Shown here: positions 46,210-54,925 of the stretch, piece after piece
Position numbering within the stretch: the stretch's first letter is position 1
Layout: each line of letters starts with the position of its first letter
Assembly: GCF_013346665.1 (NCBI RefSeq)
Contig: NZ_JABVBB010000038.1
Coordinates: forward strand, 124,001 to 188,000
DNA: 64,000 bases
Direction of reading: 5' to 3'
Source of the DNA: Sulfitobacter maritimus
GTDB taxonomy: Bacteria > Pseudomonadota > Alphaproteobacteria > Rhodobacterales > Rhodobacteraceae
The notes under the pieces: generated by a model
Seen by the model: only the letters and a program-made list of their open reading frames with translations
What the model was told of the DNA's origin: nothing
Database searches by the model: none
Position numbers and translations under genes: made by a program

Positions 46210-47976
46210 ATGTCCACCACCCCACGCTTCGACAAATCCCGGCTGCCCAGCCGCCACGTGACCGAAGGCCCGGCCCGTGCGCCGCACCGGTCCTACTACT
46301 ATGCCATGGGCATGACCGAAGAAGAGATTCACCAGCCGCTGGTGGGCGTCGCCACCTGTTGGAACGAAGCGGCCCCCTGTAACATCGCTCTGAACCGTCA
46401 GGCGCAGGCGGTGAAGATCGGGGTCCATTCCGAACAGGGCACCCCGCGCGAATTCACCACCATCACCGTTACCGATGGCATCGCGATGGGCCATGAGGGG
46501 ATGCGTTCCTCGCTCGCGTCCCGCGAAGCGATTGCCGACACGGTTGAGCTGACCATGCGCGGCCACTGTTATGACGCGATTGTGGGTCTGGCGGGCTGCG
46601 ACAAATCCCTGCCGGGCATGATGATGGCGATGCTGCGGCTGAACGTGCCGTCGGTCTTCCTTTACGGTGGGTCGATCCTGCCGGGCAAAGCGCCTGCCGG
46701 AGCCGACGTGCCAGAAGATTTCGCCACCCGCGATCTGACCGTGCAGGATATGTTCGAAGCCGTGGGCCGCTTCCAGAACGGTTCCATGTCGCAGGCCGCC
46801 CTCGACGTGCTCGAACGTGTCGCCTGCCCCTCGGCGGGCGCCTGCGGCGGCCAGTTCACCGCCAATACCATGGCCTGTGTGTCGGAAGCCATCGGCCTCG
46901 CGCTGCCTAACTCCTCGGGCATGCCGGCGCCCTATGAGAGCCGCGACGCCTATGCCGAAGCCTCCGGCGCGGCGGTGATGAACCTGATCGAAAAGAACAT
47001 CCGCGCCCGCGACATCTGCACCCGCGAAGCCTTTGAGAACGCAGCGCGCATCGTGGCTTGCACCGGTGGCTCGACCAACGCCGGCTTGCACCTGCCCGCC
47101 ATGGCCCATGAAGCTGGGATCGAGTTCTACCTCGAAGACGTTTGCGAAATTTTCCGCGACACGCCTTACTTCGTCGATATGAAGCCGGGCGGCGCTTATG
47201 TGGCGAAAGACCTCTACGACGCGGGCGGCGTCCCGGTTGTGATGAAGGAACTGCGCAAAGCGGGCCTGCTGCACACCGACTGCCTGACCGCCACAGGCCG
47301 CTCCATCGGCGAAGAATTGGACCGCATCGACCGCGAAGCAGACGGCAAGGTGATCCACTCGGTCGCCAACCCGATCAGCAAGACCGGCGGCGTTGTGGGG
47401 CTGAAGGGCAACTTGGCCCCCGAAGGCGCCATCGTGAAAATTGCAGGCATGTCCGAAGACGACATCGTCTTCACCGGCCCGGCGCTGGTGTTCGAATGCG
47501 AGCAGGACGCCTTTGAAGCCGTGCAAAACCGCGCCTACAAGGAAGGCGATGTGTTCGTCATCCGCAACGAAGGCCCCGCGGGCGGCCCCGGCATGCGCGA
47601 AATGCTGGCGACCACAGCGGCGCTTTCCGGTCAGGGCATGGGCAAGAAGGTGGCGCTGATCACCGATGGTCGTTTCTCGGGTGCCACCCGTGGCTTCTGC
47701 GTCGGTCACGTTGGCCCCGAAGCCGCACATGGCGGACCGATTGCGCTGCTGAAAAACGGCGACATGATTACGCTCGACGCGATCAAAGGCAGCATCACCG
47801 TTGATCTGTCGGACGAGGAACTGGCCGAGCGCCGCAAGGCTTGGACTGGCCCGCGTGCCACGAACTACGAAAGCGGCGCGTTGTGGAAATACGCGAAACT
47901 CGTTGGCCCAACCTACCTTGGCGCGGTGACACATCCGGGTGCCAAGGCGGAGACCCATGATTACATGGACCTCTAA
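46210..47976 (+). CDS. ilvD: Dihydroxy-acid dehydratase
   Basis: A 588-residue Fe-S dehydratase of isoleucine, valine and pantothenate synthesis. Cluster Cys residues are visible: Cys57 in WNEAAPCN, Cys130 in [11 protein letters not shown] and Cys212 in [15 protein letters not shown]. Metal and substrate stretches are [19 protein letters not shown] and [20 protein letters not shown]. Length is near the 560-620 normal range. The gene is monocistronic at its start (214-base gap). Its end overlaps the next lipoprotein gene by 20 bases in another frame. Sugar-acid dehydratases share the fold but differ in the N-terminus. Confidence 0.94.
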   Translation: MSTTPRFDKSRLPSRHVTEGPARAPHRSYYYAMGMTEEEIHQPLVGVATCWNEAAPCNIALNRQAQAVKIGVHSEQGTPREFTTITVTDGIAMGHEGMRSSLASREAIADTVELTMRGHCYDAIVGLAGCDKSLPGMMMAMLRLNVPSVFLYGGSILPGKAPAGADVPEDFATRDLTVQDMFEAVGRFQNGSMSQAALDVLERVACPSAGACGGQFTANTMACVSEAIGLALPNSSGMPAPYESRDAYAEASGAAVMNLIEKNIRARDICTREAFENAARIVACTGGSTNAGLHLPAMAHEAGIEFYLEDVCEIFRDTPYFVDMKPGGAYVAKDLYDAGGVPVVMKELRKAGLLHTDCLTATGRSIGEELDRIDREADGKVIHSVANPISKTGGVVGLKGNLAPEGAIVKIAGMSEDDIVFTGPALVFECEQDAFEAVQNRAYKEGDVFVIRNEGPAGGPGMREMLATTAALSGQGMGKKVALITDGRFSGATRGFCVGHVGPEAAHGGPIALLKNGDMITLDAIKGSITVDLSDEELAERRKAWTGPRATNYESGALWKYAKLVGPTYLGAVTHPGAKAETHDYMDL

Positions 47977-48550
47977 AAGCCCCTTTGCGGCGCTTGCGTT
48001 GCTGACCCTGTCCGCCTGCGAAGGCGGTCAGGGTTTCTCTTTTGCCCGCAACACCGCAAGCACGAGCACGCCCCTCCTCAGCGCCAGCTTGGCGGGCGGA
48101 GCAGTGGATGTGGTGCCGCCGCAGGGCTATTGCATTGACCGTGAAAGTCTCAAACGCCATTTCGCTTTGATGGCCCGCTGCGATGCTCTCGGCCTGCCCG
48201 ATCAAGCGAGCGGTGCGCCCAAGGGGATTTTGACCCTTTCGCTGATCGAAGCTACGCCTGACCAGCCGCTCCCCACCCCGCAGGACGTAGCCAGCGCGGC
48301 AGGGCTCACGCAGGTCAGAGAGACCGACAGTGGCGACGGCCTTACGCTTTTTATAGCAGAAGGACCGGCGCCCACCGACGGCATGTCGGGCCGCCATTGG
48401 CGCGGCATGGCACAGATCGGCGGTCATATCGCCAGCGTGACCCTTTATGGCGCACCGCAAAGCCCCGCGATCTCGGACGCGGGCCGCGCCTTGGTAACGG
48501 ACCTGATCCGCCGAACCCGCGCTAAGACCGGCGACCAGCCCAGCGTCTGA
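47957..48550 (+). CDS. Predicted lipoprotein overlapping the ilvD end
   Basis: A 197-residue lipoprotein precursor. [21 protein letters not shown] ends in the lipobox TLSAC. The mature part has a conserved-looking [20 protein letters not shown], two or more Cys residues, and no domain I recognise. ATG 47957 follows GGAGA and lies 20 bases inside ilvD in another frame, so it is translated with it. Unknown function. The location next to an amino-acid gene seems positional, not functional. Confidence 0.78.
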   Translation: MITWTSKSPFAALALLTLSACEGGQGFSFARNTASTSTPLLSASLAGGAVDVVPPQGYCIDRESLKRHFALMARCDALGLPDQASGAPKGILTLSLIEATPDQPLPTPQDVASAAGLTQVRETDSGDGLTLFIAEGPAPTDGMSGRHWRGMAQIGGHIASVTLYGAPQSPAISDAGRALVTDLIRRTRAKTGDQPSV

Positions 48551-48636
48551 CCGCTCGCCCGCTGGACCTGCGGCGAGCCAATTTATTTGAATGAAACCTT
48601 CCTGTTGCATAGAATGCGGGAAACAAGGGGCGCTTG

Positions 48637-49410
48637 ATGGTCAAATTCAATAGCGGCATTCTGGAGGGCAAGCTCTATGCCCGCGCCGTGCAACGCTGGG
48701 CGCGGGCGGCGCGGCGTGCTTCACTTGCTGATCTGGCAACCTTGCGCCGCCAGCGCACCCGCGCCCGACTGTTGCGCGCCCAATTGGATCAACTAATCCA
48801 CACCGCCGACGAACGCCTCGCCCTGCCTGTTGTCGGGGCCACCGGATTCCCCAAACCTCATAACGCAGACTGGGCTTGGCGACCCGAACTTTGGCGCGGC
48901 CCCTTGGCCGGGCCGGGGATTGCAGCGGTTGAGACAAAATCCATGCTGGGCAATGAAGCGACCCTGTTCCACGATTGCAGCCGCTCGGAACTGAGCCTGC
49001 GTCAGTTGCGCAACACGCGGGAGTCTGACCTGGCTCCCTATGGCTTGCAGATGGATGTGTTCAAGTTCGACGGCTCGTTTCTGTCTTTGGTCATCGACCT
49101 GCCGCAAGAGGCCGCGGCGGGGTTGAAACGGCGGCATATCATTCGCATGGACAGCATCGTGCAGATGGAACACCCGCTCGATATTTTCGCCCGGCTCAAT
49201 ATTCGCCACGGCCCCAACACCGAACAAGTGGTGCGAGAACTGCCGACAGGGGCGGAACAGGCCAGTATCGAGTTTGATCTCGCCTATACCAAGCTCAATG
49301 AAAAGCGCATCGAACGCGCATGGATCGATCTGATCTTTGAAGGGCCGAACATGAACCAAGTCGTTTTGCGCGACCTCACCTTCTCGCGCCGCCCCCGCGC
49401 CCAGATTTAG
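48637..49410 (+). CDS. Conserved unknown protein (DUF6478-like)
   Basis: A 257-residue protein without signal or membrane segment. The N-terminal half has a basic coiled-coil-like stretch (WARAARRASLADLATLRRQR). The rest shows LFHDCSRSELSLRQLRNTRE, FKFDGSFLSLVIDLPQE, HIIRMDSIVQMEHPLDIFAR and WIDLIFEGPNMNQVVLRD, stretches I associate with the Rhodobacterales DUF6478 family. No catalytic motif seen. The start ATG 48637 has AAGGGG six bases upstream; TTG 48634 is an alternative. The next gene follows after eight bases, so the two form a pair. Confidence 0.75.
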   Translation: MVKFNSGILEGKLYARAVQRWARAARRASLADLATLRRQRTRARLLRAQLDQLIHTADERLALPVVGATGFPKPHNADWAWRPELWRGPLAGPGIAAVETKSMLGNEATLFHDCSRSELSLRQLRNTRESDLAPYGLQMDVFKFDGSFLSLVIDLPQEAAAGLKRRHIIRMDSIVQMEHPLDIFARLNIRHGPNTEQVVRELPTGAEQASIEFDLAYTKLNEKRIERAWIDLIFEGPNMNQVVLRDLTFSRRPRAQI

Positions 49411-49418
49411 GACCAGCC

Positions 49419-49796
49419 ATGAGCCGATTTGACCTGACAAAGACCGTCATGCGCCAAGGGGTCTGGCAAGGCGTGCTGACCGCCCGCTCTGGGGAAGGGG
49501 ACGCGCCGCAGATCGCGGTGACCCATCTTGGCAAAGCGGTTGAAGGGGTCAGTGTAACGGCGCAGGCCGGGCCGGGCCGTTGGGAACTGCGCGTGCCGAT
49601 CCCGGTTGAGGCTGTGGCCGACGGGGTGCAGACCTTGATCATCACGGATCAAGCCAGCGGCGACCAATTGGGCAATGTCACCCTGATCGCAGGCGAGGCG
49701 CTAGGCGACGACATTCGCGCCGAGATGGACCTGCTTCGGGCGGAGTTGGACATGCTCAAACGCGCGTTTCGGCGCCATTGTCGCGAGACGGGGTGA
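49419..49796 (+). CDS. Hypothetical protein paired with the DUF6478-like gene
   Basis: A 125-residue protein that starts MSRFDLTKTVMRQGVWQGVL. The middle is beta-rich, with short alternating strands (ITDQASGDQLGNVTLIAGE). The C-terminal 30 residues are strongly helical and amphipathic (DDIRAEMDLLRAELDMLKRA), so it may dimerise or bind a partner. It follows the DUF6478-like gene by eight bases with a GGACCAGCC leader. Unknown function; the tight spacing suggests that the two proteins work together. Confidence 0.75.
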   Translation: MSRFDLTKTVMRQGVWQGVLTARSGEGDAPQIAVTHLGKAVEGVSVTAQAGPGRWELRVPIPVEAVADGVQTLIITDQASGDQLGNVTLIAGEALGDDIRAEMDLLRAELDMLKRAFRRHCRETG

Positions 49797-49830
49797 GGCC
49801 ACGAGCGGTGAGACCGCGAAAGTGGCTCAT

Positions 49831-50331
49831 TCACTCAGCCTCAAGGCGCATCAGAATTTCATCATAGAAAACCCCATCTACGCATAGGGCCGCACGATCT
49901 ATGGCCCATTCGGCAAATCCGGCCCGCTGGTACAACCGACGCGCGGCGCTATTCGTCGAGACAACAGACAAACGTATGGAACGGCAATCGCGAAACCCTT
50001 CGTTGATAGCGGCATTCAGTAGGTGCGACGAAAGCCCGGTGCCCCTCGCGTTTGGCCGCACAAACATGCCCCAGATCGTGGCGATATGGCGGACCTTTTC
50101 GGATTGACCCTTCAAGATGCCAATAACCCCTTCCAAAGCCTGACTGTCGTTGAAACCGCCAAACACTGCGGCAGACACTATGCGTTCTGATACGAGCGAA
50201 AGTGGCAAGTTGGCTTCATCCTTATAAGAAGCACCAAAGGCTTCGGGATGGCGTTGCAAGCCTTCGAGCCGAATGGCCTGAAACGCGGCGGCGTCTTCTC
50301 CGGTGAGTTTTCGAATATGCATGTGGGTCAT
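49831..50331 (-). CDS. GNAT-family N-acetyltransferase
   Basis: A 166-residue GNAT protein. Seen: HIRKLTGEDAAAFQAIRLEGL at the start, the CoA-binding loop MFVRPNARGTGLSSHLLNAA with its RGxG core, and LSVVSTNSAARRLYQRAGF. Substrate unknown. Start candidates are ATG 50331 and 50322; the leader has no clear ribosome site, so this is uncertain. It converges with the preceding hypothetical (34-base gap). Confidence 0.85.
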   Translation of the reverse strand: MTHMHIRKLTGEDAAAFQAIRLEGLQRHPEAFGASYKDEANLPLSLVSERIVSAAVFGGFNDSQALEGVIGILKGQSEKVRHIATIWGMFVRPNARGTGLSSHLLNAAINEGFRDCRSIRLSVVSTNSAARRLYQRAGFAEWAIDRAALCVDGVFYDEILMRLEAE

Positions 50332-50405
50332 TCTACATATGCGGCGACAAGCTCCAAGCAAAGTGGGCCCCTGCCCCTTACTGATTTAAAACCCGTCCCA
50401 TAAAT

Positions 50406-50438
50406 GCAAAAAGGCCCCGCTGCCGCCAGCGAGGCCTT
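50406..50438 (-). terminator. Rho-independent terminator of ctpA
   Basis: Read on the minus strand, AAGGCCtCGCTG pairs with CAGCGgGGCCTT over GGCG and is followed by TTTGC. It lies 24 bases after the ctpA stop and closes the gpmI-envC-ctpA operon. Confidence 0.88.
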
Positions 50439-50461
50439 CATAATTCACGCAATGGGCAAAC

Positions 50462-51799
50462 TTACTCTTCGGATCCTAGCGCCGACAGCCCTTTCAGAAT
50501 GTCGATGGCATAGGCCAATTGGTAATCCTCTTCACGCAGCTCTGCCGCCTTACGGGCCTTTTCGCGGTCCTCTTCGATCTGTTTGATCTGATCTTCGCTC
50601 AGGCTGTCGTTGTTCAGGCTGCCGCGCAAATCGGCCTCGGAGCGCAGCGGACGGGCGGGCAGGTTCTCGTCCTCTTCGCTCTCCGGCTTGCGCGGGGGCT
50701 GGGCCACCACGATGTCAGGCGAGACGCCAAGCGCTTGGATCGACCGGCCAGAAGGCGTGTAGTACCGCGCAGTGGTCAGGCGCATCGCGCCGTCACCGCG
50801 TAGGGGCATGACCGTCTGCACCGAGCCTTTGCCAAAGCTCTTGGTCCCGATCACGATGGCGCGGCGATGGTCTTGCAAGGCACCGGCGACAATCTCGGAC
50901 GCAGAGGCCGAACCACCGTTGATCAGCACCACAATCGGCTTGCCCATCGACAGATCGCCCGGCGTCGCGTTCACGCGGTCGCCGTCTTCCAGATCACGGC
51001 CACGGGTGCTGACGATCTCGCCTTCTTCGAGGAAGGCATCCGACACAGCAATCGCCTGATTGAGCAGCCCGCCGGGGTTGTTGCGCATGTCGAGCACGAT
51101 GCCATTGATATTCTCAATGCCGCCCGCGGCTTCGATCTGCTTTTCAAGACCCTCTTTCATCTTGGGATAGGTCTGCTCATTGAAAGTGGTCAAGCGCAGC
51201 ACAGCGGTCTCACCCACGGTCCGTGCCTTGACGGCGGTCAACTGGATGGTGTCGCGCACGATGGAAACGTCGAAAGGCTCCGGCTCGCCTTCGCGCACCA
51301 CGGTGATCATGATCTCTGACCCCACCGGCCCGCGCATCATCTCAACCGCGTCATCGAGTTGCAGGCCCAGCAGGCTTTCGCCATCGACATGGGTGATAAA
51401 ATCACCCGCCTCAATCCCGGCCTCGGCAGCAGGGGTGCCATCGATGGGAGAGACGACTTTGACGAAACCCTCTTCCTGCGTGACCTCAATCCCCAGCCCG
51501 CCAAACTCACCGCGGGTCTGTTCGCGCATCTTGGCGGCATCTTTTGGCGACAGGTAGGATGAATGGGGATCAAGCGAGGTCAACATGCCGTTGATCGCCG
51601 CTTCGATCAGGTCACCGGGATCGGATTCTTCGACATATTGGGCGCGGATGCGTTCAAAGATATCGCCGAACAGGTCAAGCTGCTCATAGACATTGCTGGT
51701 TTTCTCGGCCTCTTGCGCCAGCAGTGGGCCTGCGACTTGTGTCGTCGCTACAACACCCGCCACCGTGCCTGCCACGGCTGCCATCACGAATTTCTTCAT
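50462..51799 (-). CDS. ctpA: C-terminal processing serine peptidase (S41)
   Basis: A 445-residue periplasmic protease. A signal/anchor segment (MKKFVMAAVAGTVAGVVATT) is followed by an N-terminal helical region, a PDZ domain (about 85-165: GLGIEVTQEEGFVKVVSPID, GIEAGDFITHVDGESL), and the S41 catalytic domain. The catalytic Ser is in NGGSASASEIVAGALQ and the Lys in GTKSFGKGSVQT. The tail is acidic and charged. It lies three bases after envC. CtpA proteases degrade cell-wall hydrolases and activators, which fits the neighbour. Confidence 0.93.
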   Translation of the reverse strand: MKKFVMAAVAGTVAGVVATTQVAGPLLAQEAEKTSNVYEQLDLFGDIFERIRAQYVEESDPGDLIEAAINGMLTSLDPHSSYLSPKDAAKMREQTRGEFGGLGIEVTQEEGFVKVVSPIDGTPAAEAGIEAGDFITHVDGESLLGLQLDDAVEMMRGPVGSEIMITVVREGEPEPFDVSIVRDTIQLTAVKARTVGETAVLRLTTFNEQTYPKMKEGLEKQIEAAGGIENINGIVLDMRNNPGGLLNQAIAVSDAFLEEGEIVSTRGRDLEDGDRVNATPGDLSMGKPIVVLINGGSASASEIVAGALQDHRRAIVIGTKSFGKGSVQTVMPLRGDGAMRLTTARYYTPSGRSIQALGVSPDIVVAQPPRKPESEEDENLPARPLRSEADLRGSLNNDSLSEDQIKQIEEDREKARKAAELREEDYQLAYAIDILKGLSALGSEE

Positions 51800-51802
51800 C
51801 TG

Positions 51803-52939
51803 CTATCCATCCTTGTCGGTGCGGAACCAATCTGCCGGGTCCTGCGGTATGTTCTCTTGTCTGACTTCTATATAGAGCGTTTCCGTTCGGTCAGCGCCAG
51901 TATCTTCACCATTTGGTGACATGGCCGAAGTTGTGCCGTTTTCCGGCCCGCCCATCAACCCGATGGGTGTGCCTCCGGCGATCACCTGCCCGGCTTGGCC
52001 GTAAACGACGTCTAACCCCGCCAGCACAAAGAGCGTGTTTACCTGCGGCTCAAGGATCACCACATTGCCCAGATCCAGCAGCGGCCCGACATAGCGGATC
52101 GTGGCGGCAGAGGGGCTGGTGACAATGGCGCGGGGGCGCGTGGCGAGGATCATGCCGGGGCGGGTGACACCGGCGGAATCGGTCTCGCCCGCCGCGCGCA
52201 GCACTAGGCCTTGGGCGGGCAGCGGCAGTTCCCCGACCCGCCCGTCAAGATTGACCGGCGCCGGCTCCACCGCGCCGGTGGCGATTTCCGACAGCCCGCT
52301 GGCAAAGCCTTCGAGCGTTTCGGTGGAGGCGATGAGGATCGCCGTGCGCACCGGGTCTTCGGTAAAGCGCATCGGCAGATCGGTGCGGTTGGCCATGGCT
52401 TGATTGAGCGCGGTTCGCGCGGCCTGCACCTCGGTCAGCCCCTCTTGCAGACGCTGTGCTGCATCGGTTTGCAGCGCCCGCAGGGTTTTAATGTCCTCGT
52501 AGTCTTGCCGCAGCGCATCGGCGCGGGCGTTGAGCGCGGGCGTCAGTTCCGCCAGCAACATCCCGGCGCGGGCGGTCCCCATCGGCCCGTCAGGGTGCAG
52601 CAGCACGACCGGCGACGGGTCGCCGCCGATGCTTTGCAAGACGCCCAGAAACTGCGCCACCTCGCCTTCGCGGGCCTGTAGCTTACGGCTAAGCTGCGCC
52701 TCATTGATCGCGGCCTGCCGCAGCCCGGCCCGCATGGCAGCGAGCCCGCTTTCAAACGCCTGAATGGTCTCGGTCAGCGCCTTGACCCGGTCCCGCGCCC
52801 CATCGGCTTGGTCAAGCTTGGTCGAGGCTGCCTCAAGCGCCGCCGAAGCCGCGCGCGCCTCTGCCGCGGCTTCCTCAGCCTGCGCTTGCGCCATCAGGGG
52901 GAGGCAGGCAAAAAGGACTGCCGCAGCGAAATGCTTCAT
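51803..52939 (-). CDS. envC: EnvC-like murein hydrolase activator with degenerate LytM domain
   Basis: A 378-residue periplasmic protein. A signal peptide (MKHFAAAVLFACLPLMAQA) is followed by a long coiled coil (about 22-200: AAEARAASAALEAASTKLDQ and similar) and a C-terminal LytM fold (about 240-370: LLDLGNVVILEPQVNTLFVL, GQVIAGGTPIGLMGGPENG). Zinc ligands HxxxD and HxH of active M23 peptidases are missing, as in E. coli EnvC, which activates amidases instead of cutting. It overlaps gpmI by four bases and is followed by ctpA three bases later. Confidence 0.9.
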   Translation of the reverse strand: MKHFAAAVLFACLPLMAQAQAEEAAAEARAASAALEAASTKLDQADGARDRVKALTETIQAFESGLAAMRAGLRQAAINEAQLSRKLQAREGEVAQFLGVLQSIGGDPSPVVLLHPDGPMGTARAGMLLAELTPALNARADALRQDYEDIKTLRALQTDAAQRLQEGLTEVQAARTALNQAMANRTDLPMRFTEDPVRTAILIASTETLEGFASGLSEIATGAVEPAPVNLDGRVGELPLPAQGLVLRAAGETDSAGVTRPGMILATRPRAIVTSPSAATIRYVGPLLDLGNVVILEPQVNTLFVLAGLDVVYGQAGQVIAGGTPIGLMGGPENGTTSAMSPNGEDTGADRTETLYIEVRQENIPQDPADWFRTDKDG

Positions 52940-54453
52940 GTCAGCAGGCTTTTTCCGGTCATTTCCTCGGGCTGCGGCAGGTCCATAAGGTCCAGCACCG
53001 TCGGCGCCAGATCGGCCAACCGCCCGTCGCGCAGGCTGGCCCCTTCGGGCGCCCCCACTGCCACCATCGGCACAGAGTTAAGCGTATGCGCGGTATGCGC
53101 ACCACCGGTTTCAGGGTCGATCATCATCTCGCAATTGCCATGATCCGCCGTGACGATCATCGCGCCGCCGGCTTTCTCCAACGCGGTCAGCACGCGCCCC
53201 AGCCCTGCATCCACTGCTTCGCAGGCCGCAATGGCTGCGTTCAGATCGCCGGTATGGCCGACCATATCTGGGTTGGCGTAATTCACCACGATCAAATCAT
53301 AGCCTGCCTCAATCGCCTGCACGAATTGATCCGTCACCTCGCCGCAGGACATTTCAGGCTGCATGTCATAGGTCGCCACATTAGGCGACTTGGGCATGTT
53401 GCGGTCCTCACCCTCGGCCGGGATTTCGACTCCGCCGTTAAGGAAAAAGGTGACATGGGGATATTTCTCGGTCTCGGCCAGCCGGAACTGCCGCAGCCCA
53501 TGCTGGGCCACCCAATCGCCCAGCGTGTTCTTGATGTCCGGCTTGGGGTACATCGTGGTCATATAGGCGGCGTGGTCCTTGGAATATTCCGCCATGCCCA
53601 TCAGTGCCGCCCAGTCAGGGCGCGGGCCGGTGTCATAGGCGTCAAACTCCGGATCGCCCAAGGCCGCCATGATCTCCCGCGCGCGGTCGGCGCGGAAGTT
53701 GAGGCAGAAAAGCCCGTCGCCCGTGGCCGCCCCTGTGTAGCCGTCAATCACCGTGGCGGCGAAAAACTCATCCGTTTCGCCACGGTCATAGGCCGCTTGC
53801 ACCGCGCTACGGGCATCAGAGGCCGTGCCACCCTCGCCTCGCAGGATCGCGGCGGTGGCCTGTGCCACACGGTCCCAGCGGTTGTCGCGGTCCATCGCGA
53901 AATAGCGCCCGGTGACGGTGACGATTTTCACCCCCTCTGGCAGCGCCTTTTCCAAGCTCTCGAAATAGCCAAGCGCCGAAGACGGCGCCACATCGCGCCC
54001 ATCGGTCACCGCATGGATCACCACCGGCACCCCCGCCGCAACCAGCGCGCGGGCGGCGGCGATCATATGGCTCAGATGCCCATGCACCCCACCGTCCGAG
54101 ACGACGCCCATCAGATGCGCCGTGCCACCGGTTTCCTTAAGCTTGGCGATGAACGCCCGCAGCCGCTCATTCTCGGCAAAGCTGCCTTCTTCAATCGCGA
54201 GATCAATCTGACCCAGATCCATCGCCACCACCCGACCTGCACCGATATTGGTATGGCCGACCTCGGAATTGCCCATCTGACCACGCGGCAGGCCAACGTC
54301 AGGGCCGTGGGTGATCAACTGCGCGTTGGGACACTCCTGCATGATCCGGTCGAAATTCGGCGTCTTGGCCAGCAAGGGCGCATTGCCGTCGCGGGTCTCG
54401 CTTAGCCCCCAGCCGTCAAGAATGCACAATACCACGGGTTTGGGGGCGCTCAT
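52936..54453 (-). CDS. gpmI: Cofactor-independent phosphoglycerate mutase
   Basis: A 505-residue metalloenzyme of glycolysis and gluconeogenesis that interconverts 3- and 2-phosphoglycerate. The N-terminus VVLCILDGWGLS has the metal Asp13, and Ser63 in GQMGNSEVGHTNIG is the phosphorylated Ser. IHAVTDGRDVAPSSALGY and VTADHGNCEMMIDP are also present. ATG 54453 gives MSAPKPVVL; the longer frame is rejected. It overlaps envC by four bases and opens the operon. Linking a glycolytic gene with wall genes is a known arrangement in alphaproteobacteria. Confidence 0.95.
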   Translation of the reverse strand: MSAPKPVVLCILDGWGLSETRDGNAPLLAKTPNFDRIMQECPNAQLITHGPDVGLPRGQMGNSEVGHTNIGAGRVVAMDLGQIDLAIEEGSFAENERLRAFIAKLKETGGTAHLMGVVSDGGVHGHLSHMIAAARALVAAGVPVVIHAVTDGRDVAPSSALGYFESLEKALPEGVKIVTVTGRYFAMDRDNRWDRVAQATAAILRGEGGTASDARSAVQAAYDRGETDEFFAATVIDGYTGAATGDGLFCLNFRADRAREIMAALGDPEFDAYDTGPRPDWAALMGMAEYSKDHAAYMTTMYPKPDIKNTLGDWVAQHGLRQFRLAETEKYPHVTFFLNGGVEIPAEGEDRNMPKSPNVATYDMQPEMSCGEVTDQFVQAIEAGYDLIVVNYANPDMVGHTGDLNAAIAACEAVDAGLGRVLTALEKAGGAMIVTADHGNCEMMIDPETGGAHTAHTLNSVPMVAVGAPEGASLRDGRLADLAPTVLDLMDLPQPEEMTGKSLLT

Positions 54454-54620
54454 TAGGATGTCTCTTCCGGCTGCTTTACTTTGCGGGTCTTTTACCCCTT
54501 GTGGGCTGGCACTTGAACCACTTTTCGCAGCCCCGCCCCATTCCCGCGCAGAGCCCTTGCCCCGCGCGGCGGCTTTGGTCATAACGAGGGGCAACTTTTG
54601 CCTGATCCGAGGACCCGCCC

Positions 54621-54800
54621 ATGACCCTGCCAGCGCCCGAAACCCGCATCGTGAACACTTGGCGTGTGGCCTGTGACGGCAGCGAAGGCCCGCTTGGTCA
54701 CCCCCGCGTCTGGCTGCAAATCCCCCGCGATCTGGGCTATGTGGAATGCGGCTATTGCGACTGCAAATTCGTCCATGCGGAGTTTGAAGGCAAAGTCTGA
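54621..54800 (+). CDS. Small zf-CHCC zinc-finger protein
   Basis: A 59-residue gene missed by length cut-offs. It reads [20 protein letters not shown], then [19 protein letters not shown] and [18 protein letters not shown]. The Cys18, His and C-x2-C arrangement (CGYC) matches the zf-CHCC family, bacterial relatives of the C-terminal part of complex I subunit NDUFS6. ATG 54621 follows GAGGAC. It sits between divergent gpmI and polA, and the gap to polA is 125 bases. The role in bacteria is not known; it probably binds zinc. Confidence 0.8.
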   Translation: MTLPAPETRIVNTWRVACDGSEGPLGHPRVWLQIPRDLGYVECGYCDCKFVHAEFEGKV

Positions 54801-54925
54801 GCCTTCCCGACCGACAGTAGCGACAACCGAACCGACGGCACGAAGCTGCCCGCGCGGCGCATTGGCGTCTGGCCGTGGCGTGTGCTTCGTGGCAAAAGGA
54901 ACGCCAACCGAAGCGGAGCATCCCC

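Noticed and set aside
46204..47958. 584-codon frame antisense to ilvD
   Set aside because: It mirrors ilvD almost exactly and shows no family motif or ribosome site.
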